Positions 24,919 to 32,704 of a stretch of 33,354 bases of DNA are shown in pieces. The notes under the pieces were generated by a model. It was not told the origin of the DNA and did no database searches. It worked only from the letters and a program-made list of their open reading frames with translations. Within the stretch, counting starts at the first letter, position 1, and each line of letters starts with the position of its first letter. Source of the stretch: a bacterium (lineage in GTDB: Bacteria; UBP6; JAFGXH01); assembly GCA_027064085.1 (NCBI GenBank), contig JAMOQH010000149.1, positions 1 through 33,354 on the forward strand, read 5' to 3'. A program made the position numbers and the translations under genes.

Positions 24919-26016
24919 ATGAAAACGACTAAACTTTATTTAGGTCCTCAGCATCCAGGAATTACTGGAAATATGATGATTGAACTTGATGTAGAAGGTA
25001 ACAAAATACTTAAATCCAAAACACATGTTGGTTATTTGCATAGAGGCTTTGAAAAATTAATGGAAAGAAGAACATATATTCAGAGTTTTCCTATTGTATG
25101 TAGAATCTGTGTTCCAGAACCCGATGTTAATGAAAATAACTATGCAAGAGCTGTAGAAAAGCTCTCGGGTTTAGAAGTTCCAGAAAGAGCCAAGTGGATA
25201 AGAACTATGGTTCTTGAGATGGCGAGATTACAATCTTATTTATTATGGATGGGTGGTCAATCAGGAAGTATGGGATTGTATACTATGCCACAGTGGACTA
25301 TTGGAGATAGAGATTACTTACTTGATAGATTTGAAGAATTAACTGGTGGTAGAGTTTATCATCTATATGTATGGCCAGGAGGAGTAAGGAAAGATTTACC
25401 AATAGGCTTTAAAACAAGAATGCTTGATTTGATGGATTATTTAGAATCTAGAATGAAGGATTATACTAAGTTAATGTTTGAAAATGCTATCTTTAAAAAA
25501 AGAGCAATTGGAACGGGAGTAATTCCTAAAGACAAAGCATTAGAGTGGGGAGTTGTTGGCCCTGTGTTGAGAGGAACAGGTATTAAACATGATGTTAGAA
25601 TAGATGAGCCTTATGAGATATATGATAAATTAGAATTTGAAGTACCAACTTACGAAGGTGGAGATATTTACTCTAGAGCATTGGTAAGAAAATTTGAATT
25701 TATGCAAAGTATTTCAATAATCAGGCAGATAATGGACAAGATACCGGAAGGACCTATTTATAACAGAATACCAAATCCATTTAAATGGAAAATTCCTAAA
25801 GGTTATACCTATGTTAAACTAGAATCATCAAGAGGAGAATTCGGCTATTTTATGGCATCTGATGGTAGTGAGAAATTAAGGCGAGTTAATGTTAGAGGTC
25901 CAGCCTATGTTCATGGGATTTCTCTTCTAGAAAAAATATTACCTGGTTCAAGGTTAGGAGATGTTTCAACTATTCTTAATTCATTGGGAGTTTGTCCCCC
26001 TGAAATGGAAAGATAA
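24919..26016 (+). CDS. NuoD-like catalytic large subunit lacking a full NiFe site (MbxL-like)
   Basis: A 365-residue subunit of the NuoD / group 4 NiFe-hydrogenase large-subunit family. It opens with 'YLGPQHPGITGNMMIELD' and 'THVGYLHRGFEKLMERRTY', typical of the family. True hydrogenases bind NiFe through an N-terminal RxCGxC and a C-terminal DPCxxC. Here the first motif reads 'IVCRIC' (C61, C64), with Gly replaced by Arg. The second reads 'SLGVCPPEMER', keeping C359 but having Glu362 where the last Cys should be. The NiFe centre therefore cannot form as in hydrogenases. Complex I NuoD has none of these Cys, so this is the intermediate Mbx/Mbs type. No hydrogenase maturation genes are nearby. 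The protein ends directly after the motif, without a cleavable tail. Confidence 0.93.
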   Translation: MKTTKLYLGPQHPGITGNMMIELDVEGNKILKSKTHVGYLHRGFEKLMERRTYIQSFPIVCRICVPEPDVNENNYARAVEKLSGLEVPERAKWIRTMVLEMARLQSYLLWMGGQSGSMGLYTMPQWTIGDRDYLLDRFEELTGGRVYHLYVWPGGVRKDLPIGFKTRMLDLMDYLESRMKDYTKLMFENAIFKKRAIGTGVIPKDKALEWGVVGPVLRGTGIKHDVRIDEPYEIYDKLEFEVPTYEGGDIYSRALVRKFEFMQSISIIRQIMDKIPEGPIYNRIPNPFKWKIPKGYTYVKLESSRGEFGYFMASDGSEKLRRVNVRGPAYVHGISLLEKILPGSRLGDVSTILNSLGVCPPEMER

Positions 26017-26027
26017 GGAGTTATTGT

Positions 26028-28256
26028 ATGATTGATATAAAAGGAATTCTCGGACCATTATCTGCTTTAAAATTTTTAGGTAAGGCTCCTCACACCATTG
26101 ATTATCCAAAAGAAACTAAAAAAACAGCAGATAGATATAGAGGTATTCATTACAATGATGTTGAAGCATGTATTGGATGTGGTAGTTGTGGAACAATTTG
26201 TGAAAATGATGCTATTGATATGGTAAATGTTGGTTTTGACCCTAATAAAGCAGATACTGGGTTTAGGCCTGTTGTTGATTATGGTAGATGCTGTTGGTGT
26301 GCTTTATGTGTTGATGTTTGTCCATCAGGCTCTTTATCGTTAACAAAAGATTATGTATATGTTGATGATGACCCTAAGAAATTTTTATATGTGCCAGGAT
26401 TACAAGAATTAGGAAAAGTTAATATTGACTCAACAGATGATTTAAAAGAACTTGCTAAAATAGAGAAAGAAAATAGACCTAAATTAAAAGAAGGTGAAAG
26501 ATCTTGGTATCAAAAAGATAGAACAGAAGGGTTACTAGAATTTAATAGAGTCCCTATGAAAGAACTTCCAGGCAGTACTAGAATAAAAAGTTTTGCAGAA
26601 GTTGTTCTTGGCTATACAGAAGAAGAAGCATTTATGGAGTCTATTAGATGTTTAGGTTGTGGACTTTGTATTTCTGCATGTCCTGATAGAATGCATATTC
26701 CTGATTATATTCAGGCAATTACAGAAAGAGATTATAATAGTAGTGCAAATATTATATATGAAAATAATCCTCTTCCTGAAATGTGTGGTAAAGTTTGTAC
26801 TAGACAATGTGAAACTGCATGTGTTTATCATAATAGAGGTGATGCGGTTGCTATTAGATGGTTAAAAAGATTTACTACAGAGCAATTTGATGATTTTAGA
26901 ACTATCATTAATGCTGAAGTGAAACCATTAAATGGTAAAAAAGTTGGTATTATTGGTGCTGGACCTGCTGGGCTAACTGTAGGATATTACTTAAGGCTTA
27001 GAGGTTATGATGTAACAATTTATGAAGCATTATCAAAAGCTGGTGGTATGACTATGGCTGGTATTCCAAAATACCGTTTTCCACTTGATTCTTTAGATAA
27101 ACAAATTTCATATATGGAAGAAATGGGTGTTAGAATCCATTATAATACAAGAGTAGGCAAAGATATAATGTTTGATGAAATTATGGATACCTATGATGCT
27201 GTATTTATTGGTATTGGTTTCCATGATCCTTATGATTTAGGTTTAAAAGGCGAAAAAGAAGCTAAAAGTGGTGTCATTTCAGCAGTTGAATTACTTAGAA
27301 GAGTAAATTTTGGAGAAAAAGTTGATGTAGGTAAGAAAGTTGCTGTTATTGGTGGTGGTAATGTTGCTATTGATGGAGCTAGAGTATCTAAAAGACTTGG
27401 TAATGTTGATGTAACAATACTTTACAGAAGAAGAGTACAAGATATGCCTGCTGATTGGGAAGAGATAGAGGGTGCTGAAGATGAGGGTGTACATATAGTT
27501 CCACAAGCAATACCTGAAGAAATAATGCTTGATAAAAATGGTAAAGTTACAGGTATTAAATATGTAATGGCAGAAATGGTTGATGATGGAAAAGGTGGAA
27601 GACCTAGACCTAAAAAAATTGAAGGTTCAGAGAAAATTTTACCTATTGATACATTGGTTGGTGCTATTGGACAACAAGCTGATTATAGCTTTTTACCAGA
27701 TGAATATCTATTTAAAACTCAAGATGATGAAAAAAGTGGAAGTAAAAAAGGTATAGATACCTTTTGGGGAAGAATTTTAGTTCATGGTTATAATGAAACT
27801 ACAATGAAAAAAGTATTTTCCGGTGGTGATATGGTAAATAGAACTGCTGATGCTATTTCTGCTATTGCTGATGGTTTAAATGCTGTTAAAGGTATAGATT
27901 TATTTTTACAAGGTGGTAAAGAAACTAAAGTTAATCACTCCGTTACAGAATCTGATTTGGATAAAAACAAATTATTAGATAAGCATTACAAAATGAAGCA
28001 TGAAAATGGTAAGCTTGTTTCTGTTAAGCTTGATTTAAGTGGAAATATTGTAACTGAATCTGTAAAAATTGCCAAAGACCCTGATGAACTTAAAAAAGAT
28101 GTTGAAAAAAAAGAAGTAAATAAATCCACTGACAAAGCCAATAGTAAGGATAAGACAATGTCTTATCCTACTAAAAATACAAATGGAGAAACGAAAAAGG
28201 AAGAAAAAAAATCTAAATCCAAGAAAAAATCTAAAAAGAAGAAAAAGAAAAAATAA
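26028..28256 (+). CDS. Fusion of NuoI-like ferredoxin subunit (MbxN) with an NfnL/GltD-like FAD-NAD(P) oxidoreductase
   Basis: A 742-residue protein joining two electron-transfer units. Residues 1-125 are the MbxN/NuoI-like part, with two 4Fe-4S motifs (C48/51/54/58 and C88/91/94/98). After a linker comes the GltD/NfnL-type part. It has two further Fe-S motifs (C208/211/214/218 and C253/257/261/265), an FAD dinucleotide fold 'GIIGAGPAGLTVGYYL' (about 307-322) and a second nucleotide fold 'VAVIGGGNVAIDGARV' (about 438-453). Arginines in 'LYRRR' (466-469) resemble the NADPH-binding arginines of GltD. The last 55 residues are hydrophilic, and the final stretch is almost pure Lys. The likely role is passing electrons between NAD(P)H or ferredoxin and the membrane complex; the direction is not known. 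It ends the operon. Confidence 0.93.
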   Translation: MIDIKGILGPLSALKFLGKAPHTIDYPKETKKTADRYRGIHYNDVEACIGCGSCGTICENDAIDMVNVGFDPNKADTGFRPVVDYGRCCWCALCVDVCPSGSLSLTKDYVYVDDDPKKFLYVPGLQELGKVNIDSTDDLKELAKIEKENRPKLKEGERSWYQKDRTEGLLEFNRVPMKELPGSTRIKSFAEVVLGYTEEEAFMESIRCLGCGLCISACPDRMHIPDYIQAITERDYNSSANIIYENNPLPEMCGKVCTRQCETACVYHNRGDAVAIRWLKRFTTEQFDDFRTIINAEVKPLNGKKVGIIGAGPAGLTVGYYLRLRGYDVTIYEALSKAGGMTMAGIPKYRFPLDSLDKQISYMEEMGVRIHYNTRVGKDIMFDEIMDTYDAVFIGIGFHDPYDLGLKGEKEAKSGVISAVELLRRVNFGEKVDVGKKVAVIGGGNVAIDGARVSKRLGNVDVTILYRRRVQDMPADWEEIEGAEDEGVHIVPQAIPEEIMLDKNGKVTGIKYVMAEMVDDGKGGRPRPKKIEGSEKILPIDTLVGAIGQQADYSFLPDEYLFKTQDDEKSGSKKGIDTFWGRILVHGYNETTMKKVFSGGDMVNRTADAISAIADGLNAVKGIDLFLQGGKETKVNHSVTESDLDKNKLLDKHYKMKHENGKLVSVKLDLSGNIVTESVKIAKDPDELKKDVEKKEVNKSTDKANSKDKTMSYPTKNTNGETKKEEKKSKSKKKSKKKKKKK

Positions 28257-28289
28257 CTAGAATTATAACAAGTTATTCTAAGAGGTAAT

Positions 28290-28979
28290 ATGAGTATTTT
28301 TAAAGCAGAAAACTATTTTGACTTAACGAATATAAGTTTTAAAGAGCTATTTGATACAGATAATGTTTTTGAAGTATTAGGAACAAAACTAAAAGAATAT
28401 GTTAAAAATAATGTGAAATCAGAAATTAATGGTATAGTTGAAGAAGGTGCTTATTTAGCTGATGATATGATATTTATTGGGAAAGGTAGTGTTGTAGAGT
28501 CAGGAGCTTATATAAAAGGTCCTACAATTATTGGTGAAAATTGTCAAATAAGGCAAGGAGCTTATATAAGAGGTGGAGTTATTACTGGAAATGGTTGTGT
28601 TATTGGTCATGCTACAGAAGTCAAAAACTCTGTTTTTCTAAATGGGGCGAAAGCTGCTCATTTTGCTTATGTTGGGGATAGTATTTTAGGAAATAAAGTA
28701 AATTTAGGAGCAGGAACTAAACTCGCTAATTTAAAAATAGATACTTCAATTGTAATGGTAAAAGATGCTAATGGTGATAAGCATAATTCAGGATTAAAAA
28801 AGCTTGGTGCCATATTAGCTGATGATGTTGAAATTGGCTGTAATGCAGTTACTTCTCCTGGCACATTTTTGGGTAAAAACTCAAGAGTTTATGCTAATAC
28901 TTTAGTTAGTGGATATATTCCTCAAGATTCTATAGTTAAAAACAAAGCAAAAGTTGAAGTGGTTAAAATTAAAAAATAG
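28290..28979 (+). CDS. GlmU-like left-handed beta-helix (hexapeptide repeat) transferase
   Basis: A 229-residue protein. A helical N-terminus (1-50) is followed by hexapeptide repeats from about residue 50 ('GIVEEGAYLADDMIFIGKGSVVESGAYI'-type turns) forming a left-handed parallel beta-helix. 'EVKNSVFLNGAKAAHFAYVGDSILG' at about 112-136 matches the acetyltransferase half of GlmU, including the catalytic His of 'KAGHLTYLGD' (here about H124). 'VNLGAGTKLANLK' and 'DDVEIGCNAVTSPGT' continue the fit. The uridylyltransferase half of GlmU is missing, so it is a stand-alone acyl- or acetyltransferase-like protein, probably acting on an activated sugar. It starts 33 bases after the Mbx-type operon with AGAGGT upstream and may be read through from it, although the functions look unrelated. 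Confidence 0.85.
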   Translation: MSIFKAENYFDLTNISFKELFDTDNVFEVLGTKLKEYVKNNVKSEINGIVEEGAYLADDMIFIGKGSVVESGAYIKGPTIIGENCQIRQGAYIRGGVITGNGCVIGHATEVKNSVFLNGAKAAHFAYVGDSILGNKVNLGAGTKLANLKIDTSIVMVKDANGDKHNSGLKKLGAILADDVEIGCNAVTSPGTFLGKNSRVYANTLVSGYIPQDSIVKNKAKVEVVKIKK

Positions 28980-29039
28980 TTTTGTATTTTACTCTACATA
29001 TATTAGCCTAGTTCTGATATAAAAGAAATGTTAAAATCT

Positions 29040-30122
29040 TTAATGGAGTAATTTTCTTAATTCTATGATAATTTTTTTTGCAGAAATTTTAGGATAATCA
29101 TACTCACTTGTAATATCAGCTTTTATTATTTTTATTTCTTTATCTATATTTTCATAATCTAGCATAAATGGATAATTGTGTTTTTTATCTAATATTATGT
29201 AATTTAAGTAATCATTTATATTTTCTGCCTTTAGATATTTAAGTATTTCCTTAACTTGAAAACTAAGAGCTCTATTATTTAATTCTGAATCAAAAAAAGT
29301 ATTAGCTATGTATATTTTAGGGGCTTTGTTTGCTTTTATTGCTAAATTTACATTGTTTACTAAAAAATTTGATAAAATACTTGTGTAAAAACTACCTATT
29401 GGATAAATTATTAAATCTGCATTTTCAATTTCTTTTTTTAGTTTATTATTTATTGAAGCTTGTGAATTTATCAAAAATATTTTTTCTATATTAGAATTAA
29501 GAGGGGGAGTTTCTTTAGCTGTTATTAAGTGTTGTCCTATAATTTGTTCATTGTTTTCTAAAATTGCTCCTATGTGTAAAGATTTGTCTGTAATGGGATA
29601 TATTTTATCTTTAATTGATAATAACTTTCTTATTTTTTTTATTGTTTCATATATATTTTGAGTTTCTAAGTAATCTCCAAGTAGTATAAAATTGCCTATT
29701 GAGCCATTTTGAAGTTTAAACTGTGAAGATTTTTTATCATTAAAATTTTTTAATGATTTTGCAAAAAATATTTTATATTTTTCTTTTATATTTTTTATGA
29801 GGGTATGACTTAAGTCAATAAATTTATCTAACTCTATTTGTATTTTTTTATCATCATTATTATTAAATCTATATTTTAACAAATTGATTATATTTTCATT
29901 TTGATTTTTTAAAATTAATGAAATTATCCTATTTCTAATGTCTCCTATAGCTAATACATCAAATTCTTTTCTTATAACAGCACTACTTCCTCCACTGTCA
30001 AAAGTTGTGATAATATTTATCATTATTAAATCATTTTGAACAGAAAACTCCGAAGCAATTTGCCTTAAAGCCGTTCCACCTGTAAAAAATAATATTTTTT
30101 TGTTTAAATCATTACCAAACAT
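29040..30122 (-). CDS. CofD/YvcK-family protein, predicted leaderless mRNA
   Basis: A 360-residue protein of the CofD-YvcK fold. It has 'FFTGGTALR' (about 12-20) for the N-terminal nucleotide or phospholactate loop, 'TTFDSGGSSAVIRKEF' (about 39-54) in place of the more usual DDGGSSG, 'AIGDIRNRIISL' (58-69), and 'YPIGSFYTSILSNFLVNNVNLAIK' matching the family's G-P-G-S-L-Y-T-S-I loop. CofD makes the F420 precursor, while YvcK proteins control cell-wall growth on some carbon sources. Nothing here indicates F420 synthesis, so a YvcK-like role is more likely, but the divergent motifs leave this open. The start is fixed by the essential GGTALR loop. No Shine-Dalgarno is present, and the promoter places transcription at the A of the ATG. 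Confidence 0.82.
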   Translation of the reverse strand: MFGNDLNKKILFFTGGTALRQIASEFSVQNDLIMINIITTFDSGGSSAVIRKEFDVLAIGDIRNRIISLILKNQNENIINLLKYRFNNNDDKKIQIELDKFIDLSHTLIKNIKEKYKIFFAKSLKNFNDKKSSQFKLQNGSIGNFILLGDYLETQNIYETIKKIRKLLSIKDKIYPITDKSLHIGAILENNEQIIGQHLITAKETPPLNSNIEKIFLINSQASINNKLKKEIENADLIIYPIGSFYTSILSNFLVNNVNLAIKANKAPKIYIANTFFDSELNNRALSFQVKEILKYLKAENINDYLNYIILDKKHNYPFMLDYENIDKEIKIIKADITSEYDYPKISAKKIIIELRKLLH

Positions 30123-30128
30123 ATTTGC

Positions 30129-30156
30129 ATTATAGCTTTGAAAAAAAAATTGTCAA
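30129..30156 (-). promoter_or_regulatory. Promoter giving a leaderless transcript of the CofD/YvcK-like gene
   Basis: Minus strand: perfect TTGACA (30156-30151), 16-base spacer, perfect TATAAT (30134-30129). Only six bases separate the -10 box from the ATG, so the usual spacing puts +1 on the A of the start codon at 30122. Confidence 0.75.
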
Positions 30157-30159
30157 TAA

Positions 30160-30188
30160 TTGCAGAATTATTTCATGTATGATAGTAT
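30160..30188 (+). promoter_or_regulatory. Possible promoter of the Tim44-like gene
   Basis: TTGCAG (30160-30165), 17-base spacer, TAGTAT (30183-30188). It lies back-to-back with the strong minus-strand promoter in a 90-base divergent gap. The leader would be about 18 bases and contains GGAG before the ATG at 30213. The match is moderate. Confidence 0.4.
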
Positions 30189-30212
30189 CAAATGGTTTTG
30201 TTGGAGTGATAA

Positions 30213-31013
30213 ATGAAAATATTAATAAATATTATTTTTTTTATGTTTATGTTATCAATGCCTTTGTTTGCCTTAAGAAGTGGTGGGCGTAGTGGAGGAA
30301 GAGGGTTTTCTGGACGAAGTGGTTATCATAGTTCTGGGCATAGTGGTGGAGTGGGTGGTACTCATGTTATTAGTGGTAGCGGGCATGGATTACATTCAGG
30401 AGTTGAATATGGGAATGTAGTTCCTGCGAAAAACAGTAAGTATGATATATTAGTGGTCGTTGGAATTATTCTTTTAATAATTATTTCTATTGTAATATTT
30501 ATTATTACTAAAAATAGAAAAATTAAAAAATCAAAAGAAATAATAGGAAAAATATCTGAAATTGATGAAACATGGGACACTGAATATATTAAAACTAGAG
30601 TTGAAGAAGTCTTTTTTAAATTAGTTGAATCAAAATTAAATAGAACAGCTGATATTAAAGAGCTTACTAGTGCTAGTTTTTATAGGAATTTTAAAGCCAA
30701 AATAGATGGAATGTTAATTAGAAATGAAAAATATATTATTGAAAATATAGAAATTAAAGAGATACAAGTTGTTGAAGTTACAGATTATAAAGATGATACT
30801 CAAGATAGATTCTGGGTGTATCTTGTAGTAAATATGGTTCATTTTTTAGTAGATTCTAATAATATTATTATTGAGGGCTTCCAAAAACCAGAAGATTACA
30901 AAGAGTTATGGAATTTTATGCGAGGAAGTGATAATTCATGGATATTAAGAGAAATATTAGATGAACCAGAAGAACATATGCATAAATTCAAATCTTTTTC
31001 TGAAGAATTATAA
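30213..31013 (+). CDS. Tim44-like domain membrane protein with Gly/Ser-rich N-terminus
   Basis: A 266-residue protein. A signal-like hydrophobic N-terminus (1-20, 'MPLFALR') is followed by a Gly/Ser/His/Arg-rich segment (about 22-65) with RSGGRSGGRG-like repetition, a second membrane helix at about 78-102, then a basic stop. The C-terminal part (about 120-255) resembles the Tim44-like/MrpL45 fold: 'WDTEYIKTRVEEVFFKLVES', 'SFYRNFKAKIDGML', 'IEIKEIQVVEV' and 'DDTQDRFWVYLVVNMVHFLVD', ending 'YKELWNFMRGSDNSWILREI'. Bacterial proteins of this layout are common, but their role is poorly known; a transport or envelope-assembly function is only a guess. It stands alone, with its own putative promoter, between the CofD-like gene and hflX. 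Confidence 0.82.
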   Translation: MKILINIIFFMFMLSMPLFALRSGGRSGGRGFSGRSGYHSSGHSGGVGGTHVISGSGHGLHSGVEYGNVVPAKNSKYDILVVVGIILLIIISIVIFIITKNRKIKKSKEIIGKISEIDETWDTEYIKTRVEEVFFKLVESKLNRTADIKELTSASFYRNFKAKIDGMLIRNEKYIIENIEIKEIQVVEVTDYKDDTQDRFWVYLVVNMVHFLVDSNNIIIEGFQKPEDYKELWNFMRGSDNSWILREILDEPEEHMHKFKSFSEEL

Positions 31014-31027
31014 GTTAAATATCTATC

Positions 31028-31056
31028 TTGTTACAAATATTCATATATGTTATTAT
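31028..31056 (+). promoter_or_regulatory. Predicted hflX promoter
   Basis: TTGTTA (31028-31033), 17-base spacer, TATTAT (31051-31056). The predicted start, near 31063, gives a leader of about 20 bases with a GGGGG purine run before the ATG at 31083. Confidence 0.45.
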
Positions 31057-31082
31057 AAGCTTAAGTTTATTTATGGGGGCAA

Positions 31083-32693
31083 ATGTCTAAAAAGGTTTAT
31101 GGTAATATTAATAATTTAAAGGCATCTACAATTAAAAAGCTAGAATCTATTTACACTAGAACAGTTCATAAAGATGAAATAGTTTCAACATTTATTGCAA
31201 AACAACTAAATACAATTTCAAGAGAGATTAATAAAATTATTGCTGTTATAATTGATAGAAAAGGCAAGATTGTATTTGTCATTGTTGGTGACAGTAATAA
31301 AGTTTTTATTCCAGATTTAGGAAGGTTTAGAAGTGGAGGAAATAGATTTAGAGGGCTTAGATTATTTCACACTAGGCTTAATTATGAAGAACTAAATATA
31401 GATGATTTGACAGATTTATATAAACTTAAATTAGATATGGTATCGGTATTAACAATGACGCCTAATGGAGACCCCGATTTAATTTATTCTGCTACAATTG
31501 AACCGTCAGCTAAAGAGAGTTATAGATACTTAGATCCTGTGTCTATACATGAAATTAATATTAATTTTCTAAATATAATAAAGGAGATAGAAGAAGATTT
31601 TAATAAAAAAGTAGATGAACAAATAAATATTGAAGATAAAGAGAATGCAATAATTATCTATGTTTCAAATAAACCTAGAAACGAAATTAATAGTTCAATA
31701 GAAGAAATAAAAGCTCTTGCTTATACAGCAGGAGTTAATGTTTTACGAGTTGTTATTCAAAGAAAAAAAACTAATCCTAAAACAATTATTGGCTTAGGAA
31801 AATTAGATGAAATTTTATTGTTATCCAATAAGTTGAATTGTAATTTATTGATTTTTAACCATACTTTGTCTCCTGCTCAGCTTAGGACATTAACAAATTA
31901 TTTAGATGAAAAAATTATAGACAGAAATATGCTTATTTTAGATATATTTGCTCAAAGAGCAAAATCTAATGATGGAAAAATACAAGTTGAGCTAGCACAA
32001 TTAAAATATTTATCAACCCGCCTTGCAGAAAGAGCTAATGCTTTATCTAGATTAACAGGAGGAATTGGTGGTAGAGGGCCAGGTGAAAGTAAATTAGAAG
32101 TTGATAAAAGAAGAATAGAAAAAAGGATTAAATTATTGAGCGATAAATTAAAAAAAATTGAAACTAAAAGAAATTTACAAAGAAAAAAAAGAATATCAAG
32201 TGATAGTATGATTATTTCTTTATTAGGATATACAAATGTTGGTAAGTCTACCCTTTTAAATAGAATAACAAAATCTAATGCAATTGTTGAAGATAAATTG
32301 TTTGCTACATTAGATACCACTAGTAAATCCCTAGTTTATAATAATAAAAAATTAATTATTAGCGATACTGTCGGTTTTATTAAAGAATTACCAAAAGAAT
32401 TATTTCAAGCATTTAAAGCAACGATTGAAGAAATTAAGTTTAGTAATTTGATCTTACATGTAGTTGATCCTTCAGATGATGATTATTTAAATAAAATGAA
32501 ATCAGTTAACAAAATATTAGAGGATTTAAAATTAATTAATAGTGAGATTATTTATGTTTTTAACAAAATCGATTTAATTTCAGAAGATGAATTAAATTTT
32601 TTAAAAAGGCTTTATCCAAGAGCAATATTTACATCAGCTAAAAAAGATTTTAATTTCATTGAATTTATAGAAAGAATAAGTATGATTTTATAA
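31083..32693 (+). CDS. hflX: Ribosome-associated GTPase HflX (long N-terminal form)
   Basis: A 536-residue GTPase that splits or rescues stalled ribosomes under stress. The HflX-specific domain has 'KTIIGLGKLDEIL', 'LSPAQLRTLTNYLDEKIIDRNMLILDIFAQRAKSNDGKIQVELAQL' and the glycine-rich 'LTGGIGGRGPGESKLEVD'. The G domain begins at about residue 380, with 'GYTNVGKST' (G1), 'DTVGFI' (G3) and 'NKID' (G4). E. coli HflX has 426 residues; the extra 100-plus N-terminal residues here ('INKIIAVIIDRKGKIVFVIVGD' region) match the longer form I know from clostridia and some deltaproteobacteria. It ends 11 bases before the convergent stop of a lipoprotein gene; no terminator is evident between them. Confidence 0.95.
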   Translation: MSKKVYGNINNLKASTIKKLESIYTRTVHKDEIVSTFIAKQLNTISREINKIIAVIIDRKGKIVFVIVGDSNKVFIPDLGRFRSGGNRFRGLRLFHTRLNYEELNIDDLTDLYKLKLDMVSVLTMTPNGDPDLIYSATIEPSAKESYRYLDPVSIHEININFLNIIKEIEEDFNKKVDEQINIEDKENAIIIYVSNKPRNEINSSIEEIKALAYTAGVNVLRVVIQRKKTNPKTIIGLGKLDEILLLSNKLNCNLLIFNHTLSPAQLRTLTNYLDEKIIDRNMLILDIFAQRAKSNDGKIQVELAQLKYLSTRLAERANALSRLTGGIGGRGPGESKLEVDKRRIEKRIKLLSDKLKKIETKRNLQRKKRISSDSMIISLLGYTNVGKSTLLNRITKSNAIVEDKLFATLDTTSKSLVYNNKKLIISDTVGFIKELPKELFQAFKATIEEIKFSNLILHVVDPSDDDYLNKMKSVNKILEDLKLINSEIIYVFNKIDLISEDELNFLKRLYPRAIFTSAKKDFNFIEFIERISMIL

Positions 32694-32704
32694 TTACAGA
32701 ATTA

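Noticed and set aside
17030-28256. Calling the complex a NiFe hydrogenase (Mbh) or a plain Mrp antiporter
   Set aside because: The catalytic subunit lacks the last NiFe Cys, the gene order is Mbx-like, and full MrpA is absent while NuoB/C/D/H/I-like subunits are present.
17030-28256. Calling it respiratory complex I
   Set aside because: NuoE/F/G and NuoA/J are absent, MrpE/F/G/B/C subunits are present, and the NuoD-like subunit keeps part of the hydrogenase Cys pattern.
28257-28279. Imperfect inverted repeat after the Mbx-type operon as a terminator
   Set aside because: It is AT-only in most pairs, has an unpaired bulge, and is not followed by a U run; a ribosome-binding site follows instead.
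29040-30122. Assigning the CofD-like gene to F420 biosynthesis
   Set aside because: No other F420 genes are present, and the motif changes fit a YvcK-like relative at least as well.
30213-30420. Gly/Ser-rich coding repeat as a DNA repeat or CRISPR-like array
   Set aside because: The units are irregular and in frame; it is a low-complexity protein segment.
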